Of a stretch of DNA of 5,421 nucleotides, positions 4,953 to 5,421 are shown in pieces. Position 1 is the stretch's first letter. Each line of letters starts with the position of its first letter. Location of the stretch: positions 1 through 5,421 of the forward strand of contig JAUWDQ010000184.1 in the NCBI GenBank assembly GCA_030608745.1, read 5' to 3'. Position numbers and translations under genes: made by a program. The notes under the pieces were generated by a model. It made no database searches, had not been told where the DNA came from, and saw only the letters and a list, made by a program, of their open reading frames with translations. Source of the stretch: Pseudomonadota bacterium (GTDB taxonomy: Bacteria > Desulfobacterota > BSN033 > WVXP01 > G020346125).

Positions 4953-5349
4953 CTACAAGCCAACACCAGGAATGAGCTGTGGGACAATCACAATTGATGC
5001 CAGTACAAAGGTTTCACTTGTCGAGATGGGTGGACAAGCTCATTTTGAATTTCTCTGGCCTGATTTTTTGAGGGGTAGTACAATGGTTGTTGTAGTCACT
5101 GAGAGTAATCCAAAAGCTGTTCTTAAGACTCGCCAACTTCTTGAGAAGTACAAGGACAATTTACACGGGGTTAAAGTAATAGCAATTGCAAACAAACAAG
5201 ACATGCCAGGTTCAATGCGCCCAGAGTCAGTACAGGATCTGCTGGGTGTTCCAACTTATGGAATGGTTGCAATTAATCCTAAAGAACGTTTGAATGGCTA
5301 CAAGCTTATTGTTAACGGACTGCGAGATATGGTCCAAATAGCTGCATAA
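4828..5349 (+). CDS. Arf-like / COG2229-like small GTPase, N-terminus missing
   Basis: A small cytosolic GTP-binding protein of the P-loop TRAFAC class. The motifs, numbered from a TTG at 4828, are: G1 GAGYAGKS (19-26), a possible G2 threonine in KPTPGMS (44-50), G3 EMGGQ (66-70) in place of Arf DVGGQ, followed by HFEFLWPDFLRG (72-83), G4 NKQD (122-125) in ANKQDMPGSM, and a last helix YKLIVNGLRDMVQ. NKQD and MGGQ are Arf-like; the FEFLW..FLRG run recalls archaeal/bacterial COG2229 GTPases. Residues 1-18 are the yacL-like sequence read out of frame and are not a real N-terminus: normally a beta strand (such as KIVVFG) would precede the P-loop. There is no Shine-Dalgarno at 4828. GC is about 41%, and codon use differs from the upstream genes. 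Archaeal origin (for example Asgard or Bathyarchaeia-like) is inferred, not shown. Confidence 0.75.
   Translation: MAGSSLRGSSSGQSGLSYGAGYAGKSTLIKLLTDGVQKLETNYKPTPGMSCGTITIDASTKVSLVEMGGQAHFEFLWPDFLRGSTMVVVVTESNPKAVLKTRQLLEKYKDNLHGVKVIAIANKQDMPGSMRPESVQDLLGVPTYGMVAINPKERLNGYKLIVNGLRDMVQIAA
4865..4895. other. Junction between two unrelated sequences
   Basis: To the left, the yacL-like frame gives a normal membrane-protein start; to the right, the GTPase frame begins at its P-loop. The two good frames differ and overlap only at TATGGGGCTGG (4879-4889), which can be read as LWGW in one and YGAG in the other. That short shared stretch is the likely joining point. Base composition drops from about 50% to about 41% GC across it. 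No IS end, integrase, att-like repeat or tRNA is present. Confidence 0.7.
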
Positions 5350-5421
5350 TCCTAGTTAACAGCACTAGTTCATTGTATTAGAGGTGTTTCTAGCTTCATC
5401 CTTAGGACAATGCTTTTATGC
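5350..5421. other. Sequence downstream of the GTPase, nothing recognised
   Basis: The 72 bases after the TAA hold no open frame of note on either strand, no T-rich hairpin and no clear promoter. The composition is AT-rich, like the GTPase. Confidence 0.5.

Noticed and set aside
1..5421. CRISPR array, insertion sequence, toxin-antitoxin or phage defence system
   Set aside because: No regularly spaced repeats, transposase, integrase, small paired toxin-antitoxin genes or known defence domains were seen on either strand.

Overview
The window looks like two unrelated pieces of DNA joined at about position 4880. Positions 1 to about 4880 are bacterial: canonical sigma70-type promoters, Shine-Dalgarno sites and intrinsic terminators. 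The genes are a translation elongation factor G, a fold-type I aminotransferase, KdsB (CMP-Kdo synthetase), a lipoprotein and a CarD-family RNA polymerase-binding factor. KdsB plus a lipobox lipoprotein point to a diderm, LPS-making bacterium of roughly 50% GC. A CarD gene followed by the start of what looks like a YacL-type (PIN/TRAM) membrane protein is an arrangement seen in several phyla, so I do not name a lineage. From about 4880 to the end the sequence drops to about 41% GC (hand count over 5 lines). It encodes a small Arf-like/COG2229-like GTPase of archaeal or eukaryote-like character whose N-terminus is missing.

Layout. 1-272 (minus strand): first 90 codons of EF-G, running off the left edge, with a clear promoter at 319-347. 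273-713: divergent intergenic region with a plus-strand promoter (467-496) and a leader containing two tandem intrinsic terminators (602-635 and 646-675) before the aminotransferase start at 714. 714-1901: PLP aminotransferase. 1902-2008: intergenic with a palindrome and a good promoter. 2009-2800: kdsB. 2797-2825: promoter lying on the kdsB stop codon and firing almost at the next ATG. 2837-4025: CsgG/FlgT-like lipoprotein, split by a frameshift at a G6 run (3655-3660). 4106-4588: carD. 4589-4781: hairpin-rich spacer. 4782 onward: a YacL-like N-terminus that breaks off at the junction. About 4879-5349: the GTPase. 5350-5421: nothing recognised.

How the genes relate. The plus-strand genes mix envelope biogenesis (kdsB, lipoprotein, probably the YacL-like protein) with transcription control (CarD). 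kdsB and the lipoprotein gene each have their own promoter, while the 80-bp gap before carD shows no convincing one, so carD is probably read through from the lipoprotein promoter. The most notable points are the junction that joins the yacL-like gene out of frame to the GTPase, the terminator pair with a possible mutually exclusive antiterminator, the homopolymer frameshift, and the nearly leaderless promoter. I found no undescribed defence or mobile system. The GTPase is the most exotic gene, but its neighbourhood here is probably not its real one.
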